From positions 62,001 through 126,000 of the forward strand of contig CAMCVA010000003.1 in the NCBI GenBank assembly GCA_945879625.1: a stretch of DNA of 64,000 bases. The letters run 5' to 3'. A model generated the notes under the pieces. That model saw only the letters and a program-made list of their open reading frames with translations, had not been told where the DNA came from and made no database searches. Shown here piece by piece: positions 17,574 through 25,436 of the stretch (within the stretch, counting starts at the first letter, position 1; each line of letters opens with the position of its first letter). The position numbers and the translations under genes were made by a program. Source of the DNA: Flavobacterium psychrophilum (lineage in GTDB: Bacteria > Bacteroidota > Bacteroidia > Flavobacteriales > Flavobacteriaceae).

Positions 17574-18551
17574 ATGAAAAAACTATTGCTTTCTCTTTGT
17601 TCAATTGCATTACTCAACAGCTGCGACGACGGTGATTTAACTTTAGAAACCATCAATTTTGACAGCGCCACTGCGCAAGAGTGCAGTTTAAACAACGTAG
17701 TTTATAAAATAAATGGCAACCAATTGTTACTCATTGAAATTCCCGCAACTAGCCTGCCTTACGAAAATAAAATAGGCGATAAAACTTTTACAATAAATTC
17801 CAACAACAAAGTAATTTACCGCGGCTATAACAACACTGTGAGTTCTGCCAGCATTTGCTCCACGATTCCCCCAGCAAGCCCTTCAGTTACCGAAGAATGG
17901 AACGCCATTGCTGGAACAATTTCTATACAAACCACAGCTATTTACAGCGCCGCAAACGCGCTAACAGGCGCAATAAAAATTAGCAAATACCGACACGCAA
18001 TTACCTTCAACAACATCACGTTTGCCAAATCCAACGGCAACCAAGTCTACGAAACATTTGTATTTGGCGACTACGACACCAACGCCACTGCGCTGCCCAT
18101 GAATTTCAATCCTGACTCAATTCAATTATGCAGTAGCGGCCAAACGTTGTATAACGCGCAATCGGGAGGAATTGAAGGCTTGTATATTCAGAATCTATCT
18201 AGTAATTTATTGGACAGTACCGTGTTAGGAATTGCCAAAACGGCGCTCATTAACACCAACAACGAAAACCTGTTAACCTATCGTTTATTCAGCTTAGCAC
18301 TTACTTTAGGAGGGAATTCAACTTATTTTTGCGCTTCTCCGCTTCCAGATAGTCCGTTGGTGAAAGAAGAATGGACCGGGCAAGCTGGCGTTTCCAATAC
18401 CAGCGGAATCATCGAAGTGACCACAACCACGAACGGCAGCGGGTATTCGCACAGCATTCACCTGAAAAGCGTCACCTTTAGCAATCCATTAGCCGGAAGC
18501 ACCTTTTATTACGGCGACGACATTCTAATTGGAACTTTGCTTAGCAACTAG
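17574..18551 (+). CDS. lipoprotein of unknown function with internal duplication
   Basis: Protein of 325 residues from the ATG at 17574, beginning with a lipoprotein signal (MKKLLLSLCSIALLNSC; lipobox LNSC, lipidated cysteine at 17). Two related segments are visible: each contains CSTIPPASPSVTEEWN-like or CASPLPDSPLVKEEWT-like sequence followed by a strand-rich stretch with SHSIHLKSVTFSNP or RHAITFNNITFAKS. This suggests two similar beta domains. No enzyme motif is seen. The upstream part of the open frame is promoter sequence and lacks signal character. It stands alone and convergent to the Smr gene, with only six bases between the two stops. Confidence 0.8.
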   Translation: MKKLLLSLCSIALLNSCDDGDLTLETINFDSATAQECSLNNVVYKINGNQLLLIEIPATSLPYENKIGDKTFTINSNNKVIYRGYNNTVSSASICSTIPPASPSVTEEWNAIAGTISIQTTAIYSAANALTGAIKISKYRHAITFNNITFAKSNGNQVYETFVFGDYDTNATALPMNFNPDSIQLCSSGQTLYNAQSGGIEGLYIQNLSSNLLDSTVLGIAKTALINTNNENLLTYRLFSLALTLGGNSTYFCASPLPDSPLVKEEWTGQAGVSNTSGIIEVTTTTNGSGYSHSIHLKSVTFSNPLAGSTFYYGDDILIGTLLSN

Positions 18552-18557
18552 TCTACT

Positions 18558-19106
18558 CTATTTTTTCTGCTTAAAACCCACCTCTGTGGCTCCTTGGCCG
18601 TATTTCTGGTAATTGGCATCCTGAAAATATACTTCTTCATATCGGCCGAGCATAAAATCCAATTCGGCTTTCAGGACACCTTCGCCCACGCCGTGAATAA
18701 ATACAATTTTTGGAATTCGGTTTTTAATGGCAAATTCCACATGACGTTTGGCCGTTTCCATTTGCAAATTCAAGATTTCATAATTGCTTAAATGCCGCCA
18801 ACGTTGCACCAATTTTTCGATATGCAAATCAAATTCTGGAGCAGGGATTGCCGCCGATGTCTTGAAAGCTACGGAAGTATTCTTGCGTTTCACCACTTCT
18901 TTTTCAGCTTTAACAATAGCTGAATTAAAACTTTTCATTTTGATATCTAAATCACTGGAAACGTTTATTTTAATCAATTCTTTGACAAAATAAGTCATCA
19001 CAAATCCGTCGGTAGTTTCTACGGTAATTTGGTCGTTCTCACATCGCAACACTACTCCTTCATAGGCATCGTCCAATACGGCTACTCGATCTCCTGGCTT
19101 AAACAT
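18558..19106 (-). CDS. Smr-domain protein (MutS2-like C-terminal domain)
   Basis: Protein of 182 residues. The N-terminal 60 residues begin FKPGDRVAVLDDAYEGVV, a small beta module found in bacteroidotal Smr proteins. The C-terminal 80 residues are a Smr domain with FDLHIEKL, the helix ILNLQMETAKRHVEFAI and the glycine-rich IVFIHGVGEGVLKAEL. Smr domains act on nucleic acids, usually as endonucleases on branched DNA or on RNA at collided ribosomes. It overlaps the upstream small membrane-protein gene by eight bases and is probably co-transcribed with it. Confidence 0.88.
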   Translation of the reverse strand: MFKPGDRVAVLDDAYEGVVLRCENDQITVETTDGFVMTYFVKELIKINVSSDLDIKMKSFNSAIVKAEKEVVKRKNTSVAFKTSAAIPAPEFDLHIEKLVQRWRHLSNYEILNLQMETAKRHVEFAIKNRIPKIVFIHGVGEGVLKAELDFMLGRYEEVYFQDANYQKYGQGATEVGFKQKK

Positions 19107-19284
19107 GTTCTTCTGTTTTTTCTGTTTCTTTACTCGGTGTTTTGCTACTCAATTTCATCATGCCAAACATAAATACCAAAACCAATACGCACTCGATCAA
19201 GATAGAACTCGCCTCTTTTGTTGGTTCGTAGAATAACAAACCGGCTGCAGCGCCCAAAACCACTAAAAATCGTATTGTTTTCAT
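19099..19284 (-). CDS. small two-helix membrane protein
   Basis: Protein of 61 residues from the ATG at 19284 (MKTIRFLVVLGAAAGLLFYE). It has two hydrophobic helices at about 4-18 and 26-42 and a charged tail rich in K, E and T. A longer frame starts at 19398 but would pass through the DUF2752 gene on the other strand, so it was not used. It overlaps the Smr gene start by eight bases. I recognise no family. Confidence 0.7.
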   Translation of the reverse strand: MKTIRFLVVLGAAAGLLFYEPTKEASSILIECVLVLVFMFGMMKLSSKTPSKETEKTEEHV

Positions 19285-19301
19285 GCAAATAATTGATTTA
19301 A

Positions 19302-19332
19302 TTTGTACCGGTTTCAAAAGTACTAAACTTTG
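19302..19332 (+). promoter_or_regulatory. promoter before the DUF2752 gene
   Basis: TTTG at 19302-19305, 18 bases, then TAAACTTTG at 19324-19332, a -7 element with one extra base in the spacer. It lies 28 bases before the ATG at 19361. Confidence 0.55.
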
Positions 19333-19360
19333 CTTAGCTTTTGATTTAAACAACCTCATC

Positions 19361-19648
19361 ATGCAGATCGATCGTTTTTTATTGCCTTGTTTAAACAAAC
19401 AATTATTCGGTATTGATTGTTTAGGTTGTGGATTACAACGTGCTATTATTCATATTTTTGAAGGTAATTTTAAACTGGCATTTATTCAGTTTCCTGCCGT
19501 GTATTCAACATTGCTTTTTTTGATCGTGCTTGGGTTTCATTTTGCCGATCAATCCAGGAATTACAGCAAAGTACTAATTGTAACGGCTGTTGTTAATGCA
19601 AGCATCATGCTGCTCGCCTATTTTTATAAAATCAATTTAAGTTTATAA
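19361..19648 (+). CDS. DUF2752 family membrane protein
   Basis: Protein of 95 residues. The DUF2752 signature is CLGCGLQRA near residue 20 (C-x-GC-G-x-x-R), followed by two hydrophobic helices at about 40-60 and 70-90. The ATG at 19361 is used because promoter sequence covers the upstream part of the longer frame. It is followed four bases later by another small membrane protein, a pair I recall as standard in flavobacteria. Function is unknown. Confidence 0.87.
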   Translation: MQIDRFLLPCLNKQLFGIDCLGCGLQRAIIHIFEGNFKLAFIQFPAVYSTLLFLIVLGFHFADQSRNYSKVLIVTAVVNASIMLLAYFYKINLSL

Positions 19649-19652
19649 TCCT

Positions 19653-19994
19653 ATGATCAAACAAAAATTACCCCACGCCAACACCATCTTAATCTTAAGT
19701 ATTTTATCTGTAATTACCTGCTGCCTGTATGGTGTAGTGGGAATTGTATTGGCTGTAGTCGCGATTCAAAAAGCCAAAAAAGAAGAGCAACTCTATTGGG
19801 AAAACCCGGAGCAATACGCCAGTTTAGGAACCGTAAGTGCTGCACGTGTAATTGCCGTGACCGGCCTTATTCTAAGTACTATTTATTTGATATTCACGCT
19901 TTACATTTGGATTGTAGTTGGCGAAGATGGCATGGCGGCATTTCAGCAAAACCTTATCGAAAAGGCCCGCTACCAAGAAGAAATGAACCAATAA
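19653..19994 (+). CDS. CCC-motif/DUF4190-like membrane protein
   Basis: Protein of 113 residues with two long hydrophobic segments at about 10-36 and 66-92, separated by a charged cytoplasmic loop (QKAKKEEQLYWENPEQY). The first helix contains ITCCLYG where the flavobacterial CCC-motif family usually has three cysteines; here only two are present. It is the second gene of the DUF2752 unit and ends at a terminator. No biochemical role is known to me. Confidence 0.8.
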   Translation: MIKQKLPHANTILILSILSVITCCLYGVVGIVLAVVAIQKAKKEEQLYWENPEQYASLGTVSAARVIAVTGLILSTIYLIFTLYIWIVVGEDGMAAFQQNLIEKARYQEEMNQ

Positions 19995-19997
19995 ATA

Positions 19998-20020
19998 AAG
20001 GAGCTACTGGGCTCCTTTTT
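19998..20020. terminator. terminator between the CCC-motif gene and rocD
   Basis: AAGGAGC pairs with GCTCCTT around six bases, followed by a T run on the plus strand; it also lies just behind rocD on the other strand. Confidence 0.8.
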
Positions 20021-20022
20021 GG

Positions 20023-21303
20023 TTAGTTTTCAAACTGTTGCAGCGTCTTTGTTATGATCTGCACACAATCGAGCAGCTGTGTTTCTGTCATTACTAAAGG
20101 CGGCGCAAACCGAATGATGTTGCCGTGGGTGGGTTTGGCCAATAAACCATTCGCCGCCAAGGCCACACAGATATTCCAAGCGGTATCGCTTTCGTCGGTA
20201 TCATTGATCACGATGGCATTGAGCAAGCCTTTTCCACGCACCAAACTCACAATCTTACTGCCTTGTATGTATTCATTTATTTTCTTACGAAATAACTTTC
20301 CTAAGTTGCGCGCGTTTTGAGCCAATTGTTCGGCTAACACTACCTCGAGTGCGGCTACTGCAACGGCGGCGGCTACCGGATTTCCACCAAAGGTAGATCC
20401 GTGTTGACCGGGATGTATCACTCCCATTACCACATCATCTGCCAAAACAGCCGAAACGGGATAAACTCCGCCAGATAAAGCTTTCCCTAAGATCAACAAA
20501 TCAGGTCTTGCATAGGTTGATTGACTTTCGCAGGCATGCACGCAGGTACAATTTCCACAGACCGCCAACAACGATCCTGTACGGGCAATTCCCGTCTGAA
20601 TTTCGTCGGCGATAAACAAGACGTTGTATTGGTTACAAAGTTCCTTTACGCGCAACATATAGTCTTCTGCTGGGGTATATACGCCTGCTTCACCTTGTAT
20701 GGGTTCGACCAAAAATCCAGCCACATTGGGGTTGTTTTGCAATACCTTTTCTAAGGCATCAACGTCGTCGTAAGGAATAGAAATAAATCCTTCGGTATAC
20801 GGGCCAAAATTGGTTCGGGCATTGGCATCATTCGAAAAAGAAATAATCGTGGTGGTTCGTCCGTGAAAGTTGCCGTCACACACCACAATTTGGGCTTGTT
20901 GTTCGGTAATTCCTTTTACTTCGTAGGCCCATTTGCGGCAAATTTTCAAGGCGGTTTCTACGGCCTCAGCGCCTGTATTCATAGGCAATACCTTATCAAA
21001 TCCAAAATAAGAGGTGAGAAACTGTTCATATGGACCCAATTGGTCGTTGTAAAAAGCACGAGAAGTGAGCGTCAAGGTTTGGGCTTGCTGCACCATAGCT
21101 TGTATAATTACGGGATGGCAATGGCCCTGGTTAACCGCCGAATAGGCCGACAAGAAATCAAAATATTGTTTTCCCTCCACATCCCACACATATACGCCTT
21201 CTCCTCGGGCTAAAACCACGGGCAAAGGATGGTAATTGTGTGCGCCATGTTGTTGTTCTAATTGGATGAAATCTGTAGGGGTTTTGGCTGAATGGGTGGC
21301 CAT
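20023..21303 (-). CDS. rocD: ornithine-oxoacid aminotransferase with cysteine-rich insert
   Basis: Class III PLP aminotransferase that moves the delta-amino group of ornithine to 2-oxoglutarate, giving glutamate semialdehyde for proline or glutamate synthesis. It has 426 residues. The family motifs NTGAEAVETALK, GNFHGRT, ADEIQTGIARTG and the PLP lysine K274 in LILGKALSGG are intact. Between ARTG and the lysine there is an insert with four cysteines (249, 252, 254, 258; C-x2-C-x-C-x3-C), absent from the classical enzyme of mammals and Bacillus. It is a single-gene unit with a promoter at 21370-21402. Confidence 0.95.
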   Translation of the reverse strand: MATHSAKTPTDFIQLEQQHGAHNYHPLPVVLARGEGVYVWDVEGKQYFDFLSAYSAVNQGHCHPVIIQAMVQQAQTLTLTSRAFYNDQLGPYEQFLTSYFGFDKVLPMNTGAEAVETALKICRKWAYEVKGITEQQAQIVVCDGNFHGRTTTIISFSNDANARTNFGPYTEGFISIPYDDVDALEKVLQNNPNVAGFLVEPIQGEAGVYTPAEDYMLRVKELCNQYNVLFIADEIQTGIARTGSLLAVCGNCTCVHACESQSTYARPDLLILGKALSGGVYPVSAVLADDVVMGVIHPGQHGSTFGGNPVAAAVAVAALEVVLAEQLAQNARNLGKLFRKKINEYIQGSKIVSLVRGKGLLNAIVINDTDESDTAWNICVALAANGLLAKPTHGNIIRFAPPLVMTETQLLDCVQIITKTLQQFEN

Positions 21304-21369
21304 GAGGTAATCGTTTAAATTGCTAGTTGTTTATTCCTACTTGTGGAGAGAAATCATCCATTAATGGGA

Positions 21370-21402
21370 CAAAACTACATATTTAATTGCGGAAACAACA
21401 AA
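21370..21402 (-). promoter_or_regulatory. promoter of rocD
   Basis: On the minus strand TTTG at 21402-21399, 21 bases, then TAGTTTTG at 21377-21370 (TAnnTTTG). The start codon is 66 bases further on. Confidence 0.55.
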
Positions 21403-21481
21403 ATTTATACTCGCTTTTATGGGTTTTCAAATTAATTCACAAAATTTTTATTTTTTGAAAACAACTAGTTAGGCATTAGCT

Positions 21482-21489
21482 TATTTTTG
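21482..21489 (+). promoter_or_regulatory. -7 element directly before rlmD
   Basis: TATTTTTG (TAnnTTTG) ends only four bases before the ATG at 21494, so the message would have almost no leader. Confidence 0.5.
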
Positions 21490-21493
21490 CGCC

Positions 21494-22906
21494 ATGGCAA
21501 AGAAAAAAACCGACCGAATTGTATTTGATCACATCGAGATCCTCGACGCAGGTGCCAAAGGTGTTTGTGTAGCAAAAGCCCCAGACGGGAAAATAATTTT
21601 TATCCCCAATGTGGTGCCCGGCGATGTGGTTGATGTGCAAACGTTCAAAAAAAGAAAAGCCTACTACGAAGGCAAAGCGATCCGATTTCATTCTTATTCC
21701 TCACAGCGTGTGGAACCTGTTTGCATTCATTTTGGGGTGTGTGGCGGATGCAAATGGCAAAATATGAACTACCCGCAGCAATTGGTGTACAAACAAAACG
21801 AAGTGAAAAACCACTTGCAACGGATCGGGAAAATTGAAATTCCCGAATTGGACGCCATTTTGGGGTCAGAAAAACAATTCTTTTACCGCAATAAAATGGA
21901 ATTTGGTTTTTCGAATTCGCGTTGGCTCACAGAAAATGAAATTGATCAGTTGGATACCATTGAAAACAAAAATGCACTGGGTTTTCACATCCCAAAAATG
22001 TGGGACAAAATCCTAGACATTACTCATTGTCATTTGCAAGAAGATCCCTCTAATGCCATTCGCAACAGCATCCGCGAATTTGCCAATACCCACGAACTCT
22101 CGTTCTTTAATCCCAAAAATCACGAAGGTTTGCTGCGCACGCTCATGATTCGCACTGCCTCAACCGGCGAAATCATGGTGTTAATTCAGTTTTTTGAAGA
22201 CGACAAAGCTGCCCGAGAATTGCTTTTGAATTATTTAATTGAAACATTTCCAGCAATTACATCCTTGCAATACGTGATTAACAGCAAACCCAACGATACA
22301 ATTTACGATCAGGATGTTGTGTGTTACAATGGCCGCGAGTATATCTTGGAAGAAATGGAAGGTTTGCAGTTTAGTATCAATGCCAAATCTTTCTATCAAA
22401 CCAATTCGGCGCAGGCCTACGAATTGTATAAACTCACCCGCGAATTTGCAGGGCTCACCGGCAAAGAAATTGTCTACGATTTGTATACCGGAACCGGAAC
22501 TATCGCACAATTTGTTTCCAAACATGCGCTAAAAGTTATTGGCGTAGAAAGCGTACCCGAAGCCATTTTGGATGCTAAAGCCAACGCCAAACGCAACAAT
22601 ATTGAGAATTGCCACTTTTTTGTGGGCGATATGAAAGTGGTATTTAACGAAGCATTTATTGCTCAACACGGTCAGCCCGATGTGGTAATTACCGATCCTC
22701 CACGCGACGGCATGCACAAAGAGGTTGTGGCGCAATTGCTTCAAATTGCACCGCAACGCATTGTCTATGTGAGTTGCAACTCGGCGACACAGGCCCGAGA
22801 TTTGGCTTTATTAGACGGACTTTATGCCGTGAAACGTGTGCAACCGGTTGACATGTTTCCGCAAACGCACCACGTAGAAAATATTGTACTTTTGGAAAAA
22901 CGTTAA
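21494..22906 (+). CDS. rlmD: 23S rRNA (uracil-C5)-methyltransferase, RlmD/RumA family
   Basis: SAM-dependent enzyme making m5U in 23S rRNA (U1939 in E. coli), 470 residues. A TRAM RNA-binding domain fills about residues 5-65. Iron-sulfur ligands C77, C83 and C86 sit in CIHFGVCGGCKW, and a fourth candidate is the cysteine in ILDITHCHLQ. The SAM-binding motif is YDLYTGTGTIAQF, followed by DPPRDGMH and the catalytic cysteine in YVSCNSATQARDL. The start at 21494 gives the right length and N-terminus although the promoter is very close. Family members also include RlmCD-type dual enzymes, so the exact uridine is inferred. Confidence 0.93.
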   Translation: MAKKKTDRIVFDHIEILDAGAKGVCVAKAPDGKIIFIPNVVPGDVVDVQTFKKRKAYYEGKAIRFHSYSSQRVEPVCIHFGVCGGCKWQNMNYPQQLVYKQNEVKNHLQRIGKIEIPELDAILGSEKQFFYRNKMEFGFSNSRWLTENEIDQLDTIENKNALGFHIPKMWDKILDITHCHLQEDPSNAIRNSIREFANTHELSFFNPKNHEGLLRTLMIRTASTGEIMVLIQFFEDDKAARELLLNYLIETFPAITSLQYVINSKPNDTIYDQDVVCYNGREYILEEMEGLQFSINAKSFYQTNSAQAYELYKLTREFAGLTGKEIVYDLYTGTGTIAQFVSKHALKVIGVESVPEAILDAKANAKRNNIENCHFFVGDMKVVFNEAFIAQHGQPDVVITDPPRDGMHKEVVAQLLQIAPQRIVYVSCNSATQARDLALLDGLYAVKRVQPVDMFPQTHHVENIVLLEKR

Positions 22907-22916
22907 TCGGCCGCCC

Positions 22917-23438
22917 ATGAACAACTTGAAAAAAATTCCTGTTATACTATTTCTGGCCTTGCTTTGGGTTTCTTCGGGCTGCGAAAAAGACGACATTTGT
23001 GATCCAGCTACTGCAACGACGCCCCAATTGGTTATTGATTTTTATGACATAACCAATCCGACTCTCACCAAAAACGTGACCAACTTATTCGTTCTAGGCG
23101 AAGGAATGGATACGGGAATTGCATTTAACGGCGTGAACACCATAAAAATTCCCCTAAAAATTACCGCCGATTCTACAACATTTCAATTTATCTTAAACTA
23201 CGGAAACACCGTAACGCCATCGTTGGTAAATTCGGATGTATTTCAATTTAATTACAGCCGAAACAATATCTATGTTTCTAGGGCTTGCGGCTACAAAACC
23301 TTGTTCACCTTAGACGACGCCAATCCCTATGGGTTGAGCGAACTAGACCCTTTGGGCACAACTTGGATAAAAAACATCATTGTAAACCAGTACCAAATTA
23401 CCAACGAAAATGAGACGCACATTAACGTATTTTTTTAG
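22917..23438 (+). CDS. DUF6452-type lipoprotein
   Basis: Lipoprotein of 173 residues: signal peptide with lipobox VSSGC, then CEKDDICDPATATTPQLVIDFYD, which is the conserved opening of the DUF6452 family. The rest is predicted beta-rich. The start at 22917 lies 10 bases after rlmD, so it is in the same operon. Its 3' end overlaps the DUF6048 gene by 29 bases, and the two are a fixed pair in flavobacteria as far as I recall, which suggests they act together in the outer membrane. Function unknown. Confidence 0.85.
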   Translation: MNNLKKIPVILFLALLWVSSGCEKDDICDPATATTPQLVIDFYDITNPTLTKNVTNLFVLGEGMDTGIAFNGVNTIKIPLKITADSTTFQFILNYGNTVTPSLVNSDVFQFNYSRNNIYVSRACGYKTLFTLDDANPYGLSELDPLGTTWIKNIIVNQYQITNENETHINVFF

Positions 23439-24132
23439 TCTTTTCTTCCTCGGTCTTGCGATCGGTGCTGACGCACAAGAAGTAAAAAAAGACAGTGTAG
23501 CTCCCAAAACCTATCGGTATGGGTTGCGGGTGGGCGTTGATTTGTATAAAGTTGCGCAATCGTTGCGCAATAACAACTACAAAGGAATTGAGTTTACCGG
23601 CGACTACCGACTCACCAAAAACTACTACCTCGCGGGTGAAATTGGCAACGAAAACACCACCGAAAATGATTACCTCATAAACTTCACCACCAAAGGTACC
23701 TATCTAAAAGCTGGTTTTGATTACAACTTTTACGAGAATTGGCTCGACATGGAAAATATAATTACCGTAGGACTGCGCTATAGCGCCAGTTCTTTTTCGC
23801 AGACGTTGAATTCCTACAAAATATACACCACCAACCAGTACTTTGACGAAAACCCCGTATATTCACCGGGTACAACAACCAACGGTTTATCAGCTCAATG
23901 GCTGGAAGTTGTGGTAGGCATGAAGGCCAAGGTGATTCAGAATTTCTATTTGGGGTTTAGTTTCCGAATGAATAAATTATTCAGCAACAAATCGCCAGCT
24001 AATTTTGAGAATTTGTATATCCCCGGATTTAATAGAACCTATGGCGGCAGTTTTGGTGCTGGGTTTAATTACACCTTATCCTACATGGTTCCGCTGTATA
24101 AAAAGAAAGAATTGATTCCGGTTAAACCATAA
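23410..24132 (+). CDS. DUF6048 outer-membrane beta-barrel-like protein
   Basis: Protein of 240 residues with a signal peptide (about 1-22, ending GADAQ) and alternating amphipathic strands through to the end (for example YRYGLRVGVDLYKVAQ, NYYLAGEIGNENTT, NYTLSYMVPLYKK). This is the pattern of a small outer-membrane barrel and matches DUF6048. It overlaps the DUF6452 lipoprotein gene by 29 bases; the signal peptide is encoded within the overlap, so the start cannot be moved downstream. The pair is probably one envelope complex. Confidence 0.85.
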   Translation: MRRTLTYFFSLFFLGLAIGADAQEVKKDSVAPKTYRYGLRVGVDLYKVAQSLRNNNYKGIEFTGDYRLTKNYYLAGEIGNENTTENDYLINFTTKGTYLKAGFDYNFYENWLDMENIITVGLRYSASSFSQTLNSYKIYTTNQYFDENPVYSPGTTTNGLSAQWLEVVVGMKAKVIQNFYLGFSFRMNKLFSNKSPANFENLYIPGFNRTYGGSFGAGFNYTLSYMVPLYKKKELIPVKP

Positions 24133-24139
24133 AATTAAT

Positions 24140-25045
24140 ATGAAAAAATTACTGTTTCTTAGCGCATTAGTTGTTCAAACTCTAGGTTTTGGACAAATCC
24201 TAAACGGCAATTTTGAGGACGTAAAGCCCAATTTATTGGCCAACAATTGGGGTATTAATTTTTCGGTACCTGTGAGTATCAATGTTGAAACTGGAGAATC
24301 CACAACTGATAATATTTGGTTTGGTAGTTGTATCCCGAGTTTATGCAATTCAACCACAGAAGCCTCCGAAGGCAATTTTGGCTTAGAAATTTCGAATGCA
24401 TTTAATGAATCTCAAAACACAGTAATTCGTGGCGGAGCTCAATTATTTTGGGACAGTACCCAAGACAGTCCCGGCTGGAATCCTGGGGTGCCCCTAGTTG
24501 GAAACGAATCTATTGATTGGTATAACTTTATGTACAAATTTATAGCGATTGGAACAGAAATAGCCGAAGCCAAGCTGATTATCCTAAATGAGAATGGAGT
24601 TGAAATGGCTAGCGGAATTTCTGATTTAGTAGCAACGGACGATGCTTTTCATTTTATTTCTATACCTGTCACCTATACCGAAACGGGTATTCCTACCCAT
24701 ATGTATGTAGAGTTTACCATGGCCAAAGAAGGCACCGAACCTCAGTATGGATCTCGATTGGTAATTGATGACTTACGTACTGGCTCTTTGTTGCAAACCA
24801 CAACGTTCGACAACCAGGCATTTACCATTTCTCCAACATTAGTAAAACAAGAAATGAATGTAAATTGGGCCACCAATTTATTGACTGACAATACCTATCA
24901 AATTATCAACCAATCCGGTCAAATCTGCCAATCGGGTTTGTTGAACGCCAATCAACAAAACACGCTCGAAGTAGCAGACTTAGCTACAGGAGTTTATTTA
25001 ATTAAAATTGGGAATACAACGAGAAAGTTTGTGAAGGTGGAGTAA
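24140..25045 (+). CDS. secreted protein with type IX sorting domain, unknown function
   Basis: Protein of 301 residues with a signal peptide (about 1-18, ending TLGFGQ). The middle part (20-215) is a beta-rich domain starting ILNGNFEDVKPN with a jelly-roll, carbohydrate-binding-like look, but no catalytic motif. The last 75 residues (FTISPTLVKQEMNV to LATGVYLIKIGNTTRKFVKVE) form a type A Por sorting domain, so it is exported by the T9SS. It follows the DUF6048 gene by seven bases and may be in the rlmD operon. Role unknown, possibly an adhesin or glycan binder. Confidence 0.82.
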   Translation: MKKLLFLSALVVQTLGFGQILNGNFEDVKPNLLANNWGINFSVPVSINVETGESTTDNIWFGSCIPSLCNSTTEASEGNFGLEISNAFNESQNTVIRGGAQLFWDSTQDSPGWNPGVPLVGNESIDWYNFMYKFIAIGTEIAEAKLIILNENGVEMASGISDLVATDDAFHFISIPVTYTETGIPTHMYVEFTMAKEGTEPQYGSRLVIDDLRTGSLLQTTTFDNQAFTISPTLVKQEMNVNWATNLLTDNTYQIINQSGQICQSGLLNANQQNTLEVADLATGVYLIKIGNTTRKFVKVE

Positions 25046-25046
25046 T

Positions 25047-25200
25047 TTTTTGTTTCAAGTTTCAGGTTTCAAGTTTTAACTTTAGGCTAGCGCCTACGTT
25101 TTTGTTTCAAGTTGTAAAAATCTAATTTGCTAAGCGGTTTATAATTTTTTCAGTTGATGTGCATACAACTTTAACCTGAAACTTGAAACCTGAAACAAAA
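25047..25200. repeat. heptamer-repeat inverted element between convergent genes
   Basis: The left arm (25047-25078) is a run of heptamers GTTTCAA/GTTTCAG; the right arm (25168-25200) is its inverse. An 18-base perfect inverted match joins 25059-25076 with 25179-25196. A partial third copy is at 25101-25113 and a small dyad TAGGC-TAGC-GCCTA at 25083-25096. The element fills the whole gap between two convergent genes. I recall similar TTTCAAG/TTTCAGG stretches scattered in Flavobacterium genomes; whether this is a mobile or a structural repeat is open. Confidence 0.75.
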
Positions 25201-25434
25201 CTATATCTCCTTCACCCCTTTTACAAAAATCCAACTCACAAACAAACGCTCGCCATCCTTGGTCTTTACAGCTTGAAATTTGGGGCTTAGTAGTGTGCCG
25301 ATTACAAAGGCTGTAAACGGATTCCAAAATCCGGATAAAGACGAGTATTCGTCCAACAGATATCGAAACAAAATAAACAAGACAGCAAAACTGCCCAGTT
25401 GGTATAAAAACGCGCGAAGTTGTAATTTGGTCAT
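25201..25434 (-). CDS. small membrane protein of unknown function
   Basis: Protein of 77 residues with two hydrophobic helices at about 10-26 and 35-50, and a polar C-terminus (SPKFQAVKTKDGERLFVSW). It begins two bases after the stop of the THUMP methyltransferase gene, so both are in one operon. No family is recognised with confidence. Its stop codon touches the heptamer-repeat element. Confidence 0.75.
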   Translation of the reverse strand: MTKLQLRAFLYQLGSFAVLFILFRYLLDEYSSLSGFWNPFTAFVIGTLLSPKFQAVKTKDGERLFVSWIFVKGVKEI

Positions 25435-25436
25435 AC

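Noticed and set aside
25047..25200. CRISPR-like array
   Set aside because: Units are seven bases without unique spacers and no cas gene is near; it is a short tandem/inverted repeat.
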